Assembly: GCF_040954835.1 (NCBI RefSeq)
Contig: NC_090723.1
Span: 1,870,001-1,934,000, forward strand
DNA from: Lepisosteus oculatus
Lineage: Eukaryota > Chordata > Actinopteri > Semionotiformes > Lepisosteidae
Direction: 5' to 3'
Length of the DNA: 64,000 nt
The translations under genes were made by a program, and so were the position numbers. Each line of letters begins with the position of its first letter. Position 1 is the first letter of the stretch. Below, one piece after another: positions 1 through 12,400 of the stretch. The notes under the pieces were generated by a model. The model was not told the origin of the DNA, made no database searches, and was given only the letters and a program-made list of their open reading frames with translations.

Positions 1-360
1 GTGTCTGCTTACAGTACCTTCAACCGATCCCCCATTAAGAGCTGACCATTCAGAAATAAGGGCGAGTCAATTGGTGACGGACTGAGATCACGATGCTTGC
101 ACTGGGGTATTTCTGAAACTCAGGACTGAGTAGACCAGGAGCCTAAATAAGCCAGCAGATCAAATGAAGACACCAGTTAGGACTGGAGATTCAGAGCTCA
201 GCTGGAACACCAGCAGTCATGGGGATCCTTCAGAACCAGGGCTGGGGACTGCTGACCTGCAGGGTCCAGAGTACACTCTCAGCAGCAGTCAATTGAGCTG
301 ATGAGAACCCACTGTATTTATTAAGTGGTTTGAATAAACACAACCTACTTTTCCCAACAG
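1..360. other. pth3r intron, left edge of window
   Basis: This is intron sequence upstream of the first visible receptor exon; it ends in a pyrimidine-rich stretch and CAG acceptor at 358-360. No earlier receptor exon is visible, so those for the signal peptide and most of the hormone-binding domain must lie outside the window. Positions about 195-255 resemble the right half of an inverted-repeat element described at 8955-9285. Confidence 0.6.
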
Positions 361-485
361 GCCATGCCTACCGTCAATGTGACATGTTTGGAAACTGGGA
401 GCAGGTCCCTAGTGTCAACCGGACCTGGGCAAATTACTCAGAGTGCTCAACCTACCTCCTTTCCAATCACAAGAACAAGGAAGAG
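361..485 (+). CDS. pth3r: pth3r exon 'G': end of extracellular domain
   Basis: The first visible coding exon starts in phase with a split Gly codon and ends on a complete codon (GAG|gtgag). It encodes 41 residues of the hormone-binding domain, including two conserved cysteines and the two N-glycosylation sequons in NRTWANYS. Confidence 0.93.
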
Positions 486-3400
486 GTGAGTGGCACGCTA
501 GGATGGGACAGTAGAACGTTATTTTAATTACATTACATTGTCAGTTTTGTAATATCCTAATAATATGCAATATTGGAGGGTGTAGTAGTGCAGGGGTTAG
601 CATTGTTGCCTTGTAGCTATGGTTCTCAAACTGTAGTAAGCCAGATGACCCTGGAAATCTGTTGTGTGCACTGAAAAATTGGGACATGTTTTCAGATTTT
701 CAGTTTTAATAAAATTATAAAATTAGTTTACATGTGAAATATGCAGCCTACATACTTAGCTACAACGATACAGTGAGCACTAATACTTGAGTATATAACT
801 GTATACCATTGTATAGGAATGCGTGTTACGAACCTAAGTGACCAATTGTATTTAAAAAAAGTTACCTTCAGCAAACAGGGAGGTAGGAGAATGTGCATGA
901 TTTTGGAACACTGCCAATCTTGTGAGCACAGGAAAGTGTGATGGATATCAGAAAAATGTTCTAGGTTAATTCAAGAAAAATACACAGAGCATCTCTGTGT
1001 TTCTCTCCCATGCGCATGAAATAAAAACTTCTTTTAACTTCTGAGACGGACTCCTGACTGTCCTTTAATGGAAAACGGGGAAAAATGCAAGCTTGCGGAT
1101 TGCTAAAGCAGGTGAGCCCCACATTATTGGTGAAGAACTTCGTTTACCGTTGGAAAAAGAGATGACATGTATTATGTGTGGAGAAAAAGCTGCTAAACAG
1201 CTCGACCTGCTGCCTCTTTCGAAAGACACAGTCACTCGTAGAATTATTGATATGGTAGATGATGTCAAAAGTACCTGATAGAGCGCGTTAAGATGAGCAG
1301 GTGCTTTTCACTGAAGTTAGATGAGTCTGTAGATGTTGTTGATTTGGCCAATTTGCTCGTTTTCGTTAGATACGAGTTTGAGGGCATGTCCCATGAGGAC
1401 TTTCTGTTCTGTTCTGGCCTTGGGTAGTTAGTAGTTTTATTATCCTTCTCAGCTAGATATTTTTCTGCCTTCCTTGAAGCCCTGAGAAGGCACGTTTCAC
1501 ACTGTTTCTGTCGTTACCTTTGTGCGACTGTCAAGGTACTGCAAGCAGCACTTGAACTCCACTAAAAATCCCTCTCTCATTTTAGACACAGTGATCAAGT
1601 CAGACGTTAATGACTTAAGGAATTAATGACAGAGAACAGAATAAGCATGTTCCTGTGTGTGATGTGAGGGCTTATAAATCTGTGTCCACATGTAACAGAT
1701 AGGTCATGTATATATCAGCTTATTGGACCAGAATATACAGTATCCTGGTTTCCATGGTGTTAAGGGGACAGCTGGGGTAAAGTGCATCACTCAGGGGTAA
1801 TACAGCAGTGTTTTGGGTGGACTTGAACCCACAACCCACATGTCCCCCCAAAGCATAACAGAGCATTTCAGCATTTCATTAAGACGTAAAGCATCTTGTC
1901 TGGCTCTCCATTTGACTGAATGGGGTGATTCAAACCAGTGGGAGTCTTCGCATTAAAATCATTAAGCAAACAAAAATCCTGATTGAAAATTAGAGTGGGA
2001 AGATAGCTCAATGTGTGGGCTGCAAACCGTGTGAGCTAGGTTCATTTCACGTTGAAAGAAAATAGCGAAGAATTTAGGCGGAGGCACCCTGAAGAGGGCC
2101 TTTCAGCCAAAACATGATGTGTTTCACACTTTTTTTTTTAATTTTCAGGATAAACGTAGCTTTGACACGAAGCAGATAGCCCACGCCCCCCCACCGATAG
2201 GTACCCCTGCTATGAATTAGTTTAGGCTTATAAATTAAAGTTTGTTACACAAGTTTTTGTGTACACGTTTCTCACAAATAAGCGATGCGAAAGAGCAAGC
2301 CTTCAAAAATATTATGCATTCGTCTCTTACATCAGCACAATGCAGAAAAAGACGAATGACGACTGCAATCATAGGGGGAAACCAGTTGGGTCCTGAATGA
2401 AATTGCAATGGCTGCAGACAATTGTGTGTACATGACTGAAATGCCAAAGCACTTAGTTAATGCACTGTAAATTGCTTTGTAGTTTTTTTCTCCCCTCCAC
2501 TCTCTTTATTACAAGGAAGAGGGGAGATATCTGAGGATTCAGATGTACTTCCATGTCAGCTCCAGAACAATCAAATCTCATTGACGTCAGTGCATGCCTT
2601 TATATTGATTTTGCAGATGTAATTGGTGCCCCTGTTACTTTCAGATGTCAGGTTTTAATTTAACTGCTTTCAATGAGCTTCTTTTAACAGTGCACTGTTT
2701 TTTTAACGGCTAACGGATTTCATTTAATTTTATTTTAATTTTGGTCCAAGGAAATGTAAGTTTTGCAAACCCCCAAGACTGGTAAATACTGGTCAGTATT
2801 TACTGCAAGTCTAAACCATCACTCTGAAGTGCAGGTAATGATTCTTAAAGTATTTGCATTAGGTACACCAGGAAGAAATAATACTGAATGAACTGGGAGA
2901 TATGTGTTGATTTTTAGATTTCTTCGTTTGTACTAAGTGAAGACTGTTATTGTAATTAAAACCAGCTGTGAATACATTGAAGGTCAACAAATAAAAATGA
3001 TAACATGAAGACTTCCTCAGTCTCACCAAGACAGTTCACATCTTCCTGCAAAAATCAAATTAATCAATACAGATCACACACCTGCTCTTTAATTTAAACA
3101 GTGTTAATAGCTGCATCCTGAACTTTAGCATAAATTATTTTCATTTCAAGTTATTGATTAGATAAAAAGCAGAAACATTATTTGCATCACCTTGTTGTTT
3201 CAGGTTTTGCCAAATTAATGTCTTATGTTATTACACAATGGCCAAAATGTAGTTCTACTAATAGGCTTGTAGATGCATATTGTTTACATATGTACTGTAT
3301 GTATACCTTACTGATAAAGAATTAAAACTACCTCAGATTTCCATTCAAAAGATGAGAAAGTGTTATACTTCATTTAAATAAGACCAAAAATAAAAGCCTG

Positions 3401-6400
3401 TTATTTTTTATTTTTAAAGGCACAATTCCCTGTGGCATATCTTATGAATGATTAGCAAGAATTGATGTAGTTTCCTGCCAAGAGCAGCAGAAAATTTCAC
3501 TTTACTAAACTCTCCTGAGTCTCCAGAGGGCATAACTTTTGTGTTATACTTGTAAAATAAATACTAGACAATGTGCCTTTAACAGCGTCTGCTGTAGATG
3601 TAGAATTCAAAACCTTAATACCTTAACCATCATAACCTAACACAGTGCTGTCTGCACTTACAGATGACATACAGTAGTCTGTGGTAGATCATGCTTTTAT
3701 CTTCACTATAGCTGCTATAGTATAACTACCATTAATTTGTAGTTACCGTGATACAACTTATAAGAACAGAGGAAAGGTTACAAATATGAGGAGCCATTCA
3801 GCCTAGCTGTCCCATTCTGTACTCAATAGCTTATTAATCGAAGAATCTCATCCAGCTGTTTCTTGGAAGTGAGCTCCAACACAGTCACTGGGTTGCTTGT
3901 TCCAGACTCCCACAACCTTCTGTAGTCTCTTTGGAGAGAGAAGTGCCCCCTCTTCTAAGTTTTAAATGTATTTCCATGTTGTCTATGCTTGTGCCCTCCG
4001 GTTCGTCTTTCACTGCTCATTCGGAAGAAATCTGCTGTGTTGACTTTGTCAGTACCTTAGAGGATTGGGAATGCTCGTCTCAGTCAACCTCATAGTCTTC
4101 AAGATGAAAAAGGTTCTGTTTCTTCAGCCTGTCAGGGCAGTGATGTGACGTGCAAATTTATAACCCTGCCTTTGAACCGAAAAGTAGTCCATTTCTACAG
4201 TAATGTGGGAAATTGGCGGCAATAGTTTGAGGACCATATTCCTTTTCCCTGAGAGAGCTGTTTTGGGCTGAAACCAGTAGATATAGATCTATTCTGTATT
4301 GCCTTAAAAGGGAGAAAAGATGGGAAAGGAAGGCTCACTACACTGTGTGTGTCCTCTGGTTCTTCTCCTCACAGGAAGTGTTTGTCCGCCTGCACCTGAT
4401 GTACACCATCGGCTATTCCATCTCCCTGGTTTCCCTCTTTGCTGCCGTCTGCATCCTCTGCTACTTCAAGTAAGAGAGACCAAGTGGAAAGTGCTTGCAG
4501 GCTCATGGTGCCTCACTGCTCAAAGAAAAAGAGGAGGTGGGACTGTGATGAGCTACTGTATGATAATAGAAGCACAAGGGAAAAGTCAGCTCTGATTTAT
4601 ACAAGTCATTGCTACCTCTGAAAAATCAGAGGCATTTATAATTCGATCTATATATGTCACACTGTGGGTGGCATGTGATGGTGCAGGGGTCAGCATTGCT
4701 GCCTTGCAGTGCTGGGGCCCTGGGTTCGATTCTGCAACTGCGGTGCTATCTGTGTGGAGTTTGTGTTTTCTCCTCGTGCTCGTGCAGGTTTCTTCCAGGT
4801 GCTCTGATTTCCTCCCATAGTCTAAAGAGGTTAATTGGTTTCTGGGAAAATAAGCTGTGGTGTGAGTGTGTGTATCTGTGTGTGCTATGCAGTGGACTGG
4901 TGTCCCTGTCCAGTGTGTATCCTGCCTTGTGCCTGGATGTCTGGATGGATGTTACACTGGATACAGAACAGAGATCTCCCATTTTACAGAAGCAGAGTCA
5001 CCCCAAATATGGTCGAACTGTCCAGCTTTTCCTTCAGACTGCTGCTCAGTAGGAATGTGGTCATTTTCACCAGGCTCCTCCTCGGGCACAAGACCAAAAG
5101 GACAATGCATCTAATCTTTGATGCCCTTTTAAAGATGCACTAATAAACTAATAGATTGCTATTTGCAGCAGTTATGTGCATTACCACATGAGTGGTATCC
5201 ATGAGTGGATTTGCCGAGAAGGGAGGGAGGGGTGAGGGTTTTTTTTTTAGGGGATGATGCGCTCTGCATGAAGACGTGAGTGGTGATTCAGAGATTCATG
5301 AGTGGCTCAAGCAGTTCCAACACCTATGGGGACCTCTTATAGAGACAGATGGCTGTGTTATCAGTCCTCCATCCAACACTGTTGTTGCTGAAGGCACAGC
5401 AGGCTCATAGCTGGACCAGACATGAATTGTTTGATAGGCTCATGTTGGAGACTGTGTCCATGTCTTCAGCTGTCCTCTGCAGCAGGAGCCAACCCTTGTG
5501 TTTGGCAGTGGGTGATTCCGAATAAGGGGGCAAAAAATGATTAAAGTGAATTGCGTGATTGCGCCGCGCCACTCCACTCCACGTCTGGAGCAGGGATTGG
5601 GACTGATCAGCAGCTTCTAGAACTGAGACGGACGCCGAGGAAGCGAAAATGAGGCTCCATAAAAAAAACAGATGGAGGAGAAGGAGCTGGCGAGGAGCGT
5701 CTCTCATTTTCCCTCCTCCCCAGGCGGCTTCACTGCACCAGGAACTACATCCACATCCACCTCTTCACCTCCTTCATGTGCCGCGCGGTCAGCATCTTCG
5801 TGAAGGATGCTGTGCTGTACTCGGTGTCCGAGGACGTGGCCAAGATTGAGGATGACAACATGCGGGCCGAACTGGGGCCAGCCCCAGGACAGAGGCCACA
5901 GATGGTCAGTATCACCTTGCCTCTTCCCACACAAACACACACTCACATTTCTGACTTGTTACCGTGGGGGGTACTTGGTTGCAAAACCCCTAAGGATTTA
6001 CAATAATAGTACCCATTAGTGGTAGTGTCAGTGTACAACCTATAGGATGAAAATAACACTAGTAGTGTAGTTTAAAGACAAAATGTCATAAGCTGGAGTC
6101 TAAATTTTCTTGGAGGATCAGAACTGCAACTCTGTGGTTAGGGTGGAACTATAGCAGCAGTCTGTGGGTCGTCAGGTGAGCCCTAGAGCAGACACAGGTA
6201 TCTGTATGTAGGTGAGCAGCAAGTGGGTGTAGCAAACACAGTCCAGCATCATAGTCAGGAAAGGAGCAGAAATCAAAGCCGAAGAGACACATAAGAGGCA
6301 CAGGGGAAGATCCAATTCCAGTGAGAAACACAAAGAAAACGAAGAAGGGACACAGCAGTGGCTCAGAGAGAAACTCTATAACGGAATCCAGAGTATTGCT

Positions 6401-9400
6401 AGGTCAGACCTCAAATAGTCTGTTTCATCAGGAGACAGAGGCATTACCCACAGGTGAAGCAAGCTTCCTGTCTAATTGTGTATCCATGGCAACCATGATC
6501 ACTGAAAATGGGAGGTGTAGTACAATAGTCGATTTCACCTTCAGATGAATATAAACTCTGTACTGACATAAAGGTGAAGGACATCTTTCCTGTCTGTCTC
6601 CCAAGGTGGGCTGTAAGGTGGCAGTGACCCTCTTTCTCTATTTCCTGGCCACCAATCACTACTGGATACTGGTGGAGGGGCTCTATTTGCACAGTCTCAT
6701 CTTTATGGCCTTTCTGTCTGACAAGAACTACCTGTGGGCCCTCACAATCATTGGCTGGGGTGAGTGGCACTCATCTACTCTACTCTTGGTGAAGAAGACA
6801 CTGTAATGTGTAGTAGCTCCCACCAAAGCAGGCTGTAGCAGCATATTATCTGTCCCGAAAAAAAGGCTCTGGAAAACTGAACATCAGGAAAGTGACAGGA
6901 GTAAATGAGAGTGGGGGCATATATTACCATTACTCCTGCCATAGATTTAGATTTTTTTTCACATTTTGATAATGGACTTGTGATCTTGAACTGGCAAATG
7001 AGTTTTTCTTCGTATATTTTCTGATAATGCTGGTGTCTGGAGTATGTATTTTCTCCATGTATTTGCGATGGTTTCTACCAAGTGCTCCAGTTTCCTCAAA
7101 CAGTCTGAAGACGTACTGGTCTGGGAAAACTGGTCCTGGTGGGAGTGTGTGTGTGTTCATGTCTGTCTGGATTACGATGGGCCCGTTGCTTGCCAGGATA
7201 GGCTCCAGCTGCCCCGAGACCCTAAATTGGAAGAAGCAGTTAGAAAATGGATGGCTGTTATATTAAAATGTAGGAACACTAACACCACTGCCCTGAGGCT
7301 TTGAATGAGGACTATCATCACTCCTCATAGGCTCAGAGTATGGATGTACACAGCCCTGTTTACACCACAAAATAAAATACTTATTCTAGAATAAATCATT
7401 GGCTTATTTGAACATTCTTCTGTGAAGTCACACTGGATTGTGCCCCTCAGGTGTCTCTCACTGCCCTCTTGTGTGATTGCAGGCGTTCCAGCGGTCTTTG
7501 TGTCCGCGTGGGTGAGTGCCCGTGCCTCCCTGGCCGACACACAGTGAGTCTTCCCGCACAGCGAACACTGCTGCAGTTTTCAAACGAACCAAGGTGTCAC
7601 GGACGTCCAAAGGGACTAACCGTGGGGAGCAGGAGAGCGGAAAAAGACCCATATGCGTAGCGGCGAGACGGGAAAAAGGCCCGGGCTCATTAGTGCAAAG
7701 AGTTCAGGAATGCCGTATAGAAACCAATGCCCTCAGGGAGCGGACGTGGGGCGCCCTGGTGCTAGGCGGGTCTCAGGACATCCAAACGTCAATGCTGAGC
7801 CAGGACAGAGCGCAAGACCCGGAAATATATAGCCCAAGGGAAAGAGAGGGACAGGAAGGACAGCAGACCGGAAACTAGGGACAGGACAGAGAAGGAGCGC
7901 CCTCTTGCTGCAGAGGGCGTGACACGAGGGACCCGTGTGCTCTGAAAAGAGAGAAACCCCAGTCTGTAATTCACACGTTTCCCTTCTCCAGCGTCGCACA
8001 CTGTGCAGGCCATGTTGGGCCAAATGCTTTTCTGTGTGAGGCATCCTGCTTGCAAACCCAGATGCATCTTACTGTATCTCTTTTTGTGAGTTACTAAACG
8101 ACAATGTTTTCTCCAGTACTGAAACTTTTAAACTCGCCATATGCTGTAGTATTCTCCCTAGCAACAGACTTTAGAGTAGATATTTTAGCATGGAAGAAGA
8201 ATATATTTGAGTCGTTTCCAGTGTGCAGCAACTGGTGATTGGCTGCCCAAAGCAGGGACTGCGAAGACAAAAAAAAAATTAGACATAGTGGTGGCTCACT
8301 GTTGTGTCCACAGCCTACTGTTGCTCTTCAGCTTAACACAAGTCTAGAAAATAAACCATGTTTTTTCATCTCTCCCTTCGGTAATTATAAATATTTTATT
8401 TGATACAGTATGTACAGTATTGTCTTTAAGACTTTGCCAGCAGAGATGGAAATAGCATAGCAGTCCAAGCCTACACTGGATTTTCTAACCAGCTGCTGGT
8501 ATTTAAAGATTTATAGAGTGATGTCCAATTGGCTCTAGAACAAAAATTGCTCATGGTTTCCACAAACAGAAAGTGCATGGTTGAGACTCTAGACAGAGAC
8601 AATGTGGGTGTGGGGAAAATTATTCTGACCAGGAGGGGGCGCTCCTCTGGCTTGCTCCCAATAGGGTGGCCAGAGTTTACCTTGGCTTACTACACAGCAG
8701 CAACTTCCCATGTCTGATGTGGTGCTGTGAGTTTTCAACCCTACTCAAGAAGAGCTGAGCCACAGGCTTGGTCTCAAGCACTAGCTCTGCAGATTAGCTC
8801 TGGGCCCGAGACAAGAGACGCAGTGGACTGGTAGACAGCAGACATTCTGGAGGCTGTTCTCATTCCTGCATCTGTGTCACTGCATCATTGTAACAATAAC
8901 AGCAGAACTAATTAAAGATTGGTGATCATACAAAGGAAATCAAATCAAAGAAGCAATCAGTCCTGGTCCTGGTGACCCACACACCCTGTTGGTTTCTGTT
9001 CCAGCCGTGCCCAGCTGAGACACAATCAAACCCTTCATTGACTTAATAATAATAAGATACATCTGAGCTGTTTGTTCCCAACTCTTAAACATGTTGGATC
9101 TTTAATAATTGTATTTTGCAAATGAAATAAAATCCCAAATTTGTGACTAGAAATAAAATGCAAAAATCCCAATGGAACAACTTCCTAGCTCAAGTAAGGC
9201 TTCAGGCAGCTAATGAAGGTGGGCTGGAATGAAAACCAGCAGGAGTGTGGACCAGGACCAGGATTGGGAACCACTGGCATAAACAAATTAAAAGCAAACT
9301 TTTGCTTTGTGTTTTCAGATGTTGGGACATCAGTGCTGGGAATCTGAAGTGGATCTATCAAGTTCCTATCCTTGCTGCTATTGTTGTAAGAAGCCCTTAT

Positions 9401-12400
9401 TGTTTATACTTATTCTCCAAGAGCCTTCACGGTCTAAGTGACGCAATGATTGTCTAAATCCTGAAGCACAAGATTATTTGAAGAAGGAAGTAAACCATTG
9501 CCTCTGCTTCTTACAATCTGGGCTTGCCTAGAGCAGCTCAATCAGCTCAGAGGCTCATGGCAGGCATGGCTGGGTCTCAGATGACCAGGATGTTGGACCT
9601 GGTCTCCCACTCAGGAGTGACCCTTGCCAATATGTTGCACATCTGTATCATCTGACACTAAAGATCCTTTAGGCTCATCAGAACTGGTGATTGGTTCTGA
9701 CAAGTGTGTGTTTTGGAGAAAAGCACTCGCCCAGCCTGTTGCCTCTCTGTGTTAGTACAAAGACCAATAGTCCAATCTGACTGATTAATGACTGGCAACT
9801 GCAGATAGAATACAACATTTCAAAAAAGTTGATTGAAGTTCTAAAATACACAATCCTGATTGTACTGACATCACACGATCACGCACTTTGTACCCACAAT
9901 TAAATTTATTTTTGTCCTACCGCTGACGGCTGTGATTGAAACTGTAACTCTTGTAACAGTAGCGTTATGTAAGCGTTCATGACAGTGTGGCTCTTTACAT
10001 GCAGTAAATGATGAATTGCAACAGATTGAGATGAGTGCTGATCTTGAGAACCATCTGTCATCACTTTAATTTTTCAGTTCGCCCTCACCATTGAGACTTT
10101 GAATACCCAGTTTTTGCAGGTTTTTTTTGGCACAGAAAAGTGGGAGTTTTCTGCCACGGATAACAGTATCTACATTCCACATTTATGTACTGAAAAAACA
10201 CTGTGTGAATTGCAGTTACCTGTATAGATATATATACAGTATTTTCTTTAAGTATTGACCTTTTGTTCAAAGATAAAATTCTGCTCCACTGGTTACAAAA
10301 ACAATCACAGGATATTTTCAGCAAGACTTAAATTTGTATTTAAATATATTTATGACTAGAAGTTTGTGTGTTCAAATCTCAGGTGATACCTTGTGAGCTT
10401 GATACTTCACTCAGATTACTCTAGTAGAAACCCATCTATTACAATGGGACAAATATAATTAGCTTAGGCAAGAAATAGATTAATAAAAATGCAACTCCTC
10501 TTTTACACAAGCTGTTATTGCGCAGACCCAGCGCGCGTTGTCGGACTTATTGAGCTCAATAAAACTGAATCTGCACAAGACTGTGTCCTGCTCCTCTGAT
10601 GAAGAATTTCCCACAACACTAGCTCAATACAGAATTGCATCTACTTTTGTGGTATCAACTGCAAAATCAGTTTATAAGTAACAACACAGCAAATGCATAG
10701 CATAGCATACAGTAGCTAGCGGTTTTAGTCAAACTATGTCTTAGAGTTTGTGTTACTCTAGGTAATGCTTTTAATTTTCACCCTGGGACATTGTCTCTGC
10801 AAGGAAATACACACCTTTCAACCATTTGAGCTGACCCTGTGTATCTGCAGCTGCGATGTATAACATCTGCCATTGCAGTGCATCATGGCTGCTACACACC
10901 CTAAAAGGTGTATAAACTGCCCTACACAGGGCCAAGATTTTCAATTCAACTAAAATGTTGCCACAGTTTGAATTTGTTTTTAAGGCTGATAAACTTTGAC
11001 CTGTGAGGAGAGTGGAAGTGACCTGTCTTTGAAAACATAAGGTCAGAAGACCTTTGTCCTTATGGGATCTGTTACATAATAGACATCATGTATTTTCATG
11101 GCTCACAAATTTGGAAAATCCTCAGTGCATTCCAGAGGCAACTTTTCTGACCTCAATTTGACCCCCAGCTGTTGCCAGAATGGAATCTGTTTGGTTCGGC
11201 TTATTGACGTTGGTGTAAACACCCCCCAACTCCCAGCTCCCTCGTTGTGCATAACCGCCACATTTATCACTCGCTACATTCATGGCCTACAACCGATCTT
11301 TATGAATATTGACTGCTCACTCACCCAGGCCCGATTAAAAGAATTGATTTGGCACTCTGAAATAATTGCTCGGGGTGACTGAAGTGACCTGTTTAAAAAA
11401 ATACAATGAAAGAAACAAAAGCGACTGAGAGCAATTTGGACCACAAGCAAAAGCCAGCATTTGACAGAGGGAATGGGCATACCAGTGTCAAATTAGTGTG
11501 CTTTACAGACCAATAATGACACGTAGGTGGGTTTGATGTTGTTTCTGCAGAATATGATAAATTGGTTGAGAGCCTTCATGATAGTCCTCGGCTGTAGGAA
11601 AATGTCTCATGGTGGTATTGATCACACCTGATCTAAAGGATGGGAAAATAAGAACAGGTCAGGCTGTTATATTACTTTAATATACTGCTTTATTAGTCAT
11701 GAAGCACAAAACAGGTGGAAATGGGATCAGATTATGTTGTTTTTCTGGATTTTATTGCTGTAATATGATTAGACCTACAGTATAGCTCTGGTATCTATCT
11801 GGCCTTGATTGATAGAGAGGAATTATGTACTGGAGATCTCCATTATAAAAGGGATTGAGAATACAGTGCCACCCTCAAGGCAAAAAACTGGAAGGGAATA
11901 CAATATTAGAAGAATAATCAAATAAAAGTCTGCATCTGAATTAAAGAAAATGTGATAACCGTGATGAATACTATTTATAAAATCCCTTGACCCCTTGCTA
12001 CCCAGTGAAATTGAATTTTGCATATTGTGTTATCAAGTTCTATCCACAATAACTGCTCTCTGCCACATTTATATTATGCTTTGAAGGATAAAAAATCCTT
12101 GAAAATGGATGTATTGTCTGGAAGAAATGGCATCCTCAAGGCAAATATTTTGTCATTTTAAAAAAATGATCAGTTGAATCAAAGGCTTAATGTATAGCCC
12201 TTTGTCATCAAATGTCATTACTTTTTACTTAATGTATTCATATGTCATTAAAATTATTTATAGAATCTGAAAACATGCAACAGTAGTTTCACTTCCACCC
12301 TTGTAAACTAGCTATTAATAACTAGAAAACTAGAGAGGACTGGAGTTATTACACATGACTCCCACACGCATCAGAGAGAACTGGAGTTATTACACATGAC

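Noticed and set aside
2005-2060. tRNA-like segment (atagctcaatgtgtgggc..ggttcatttc)
   Set aside because: A and B box-like words are present, but no cloverleaf with an anticodon arm could be folded by eye; likely a SINE head remnant, too degraded to call.
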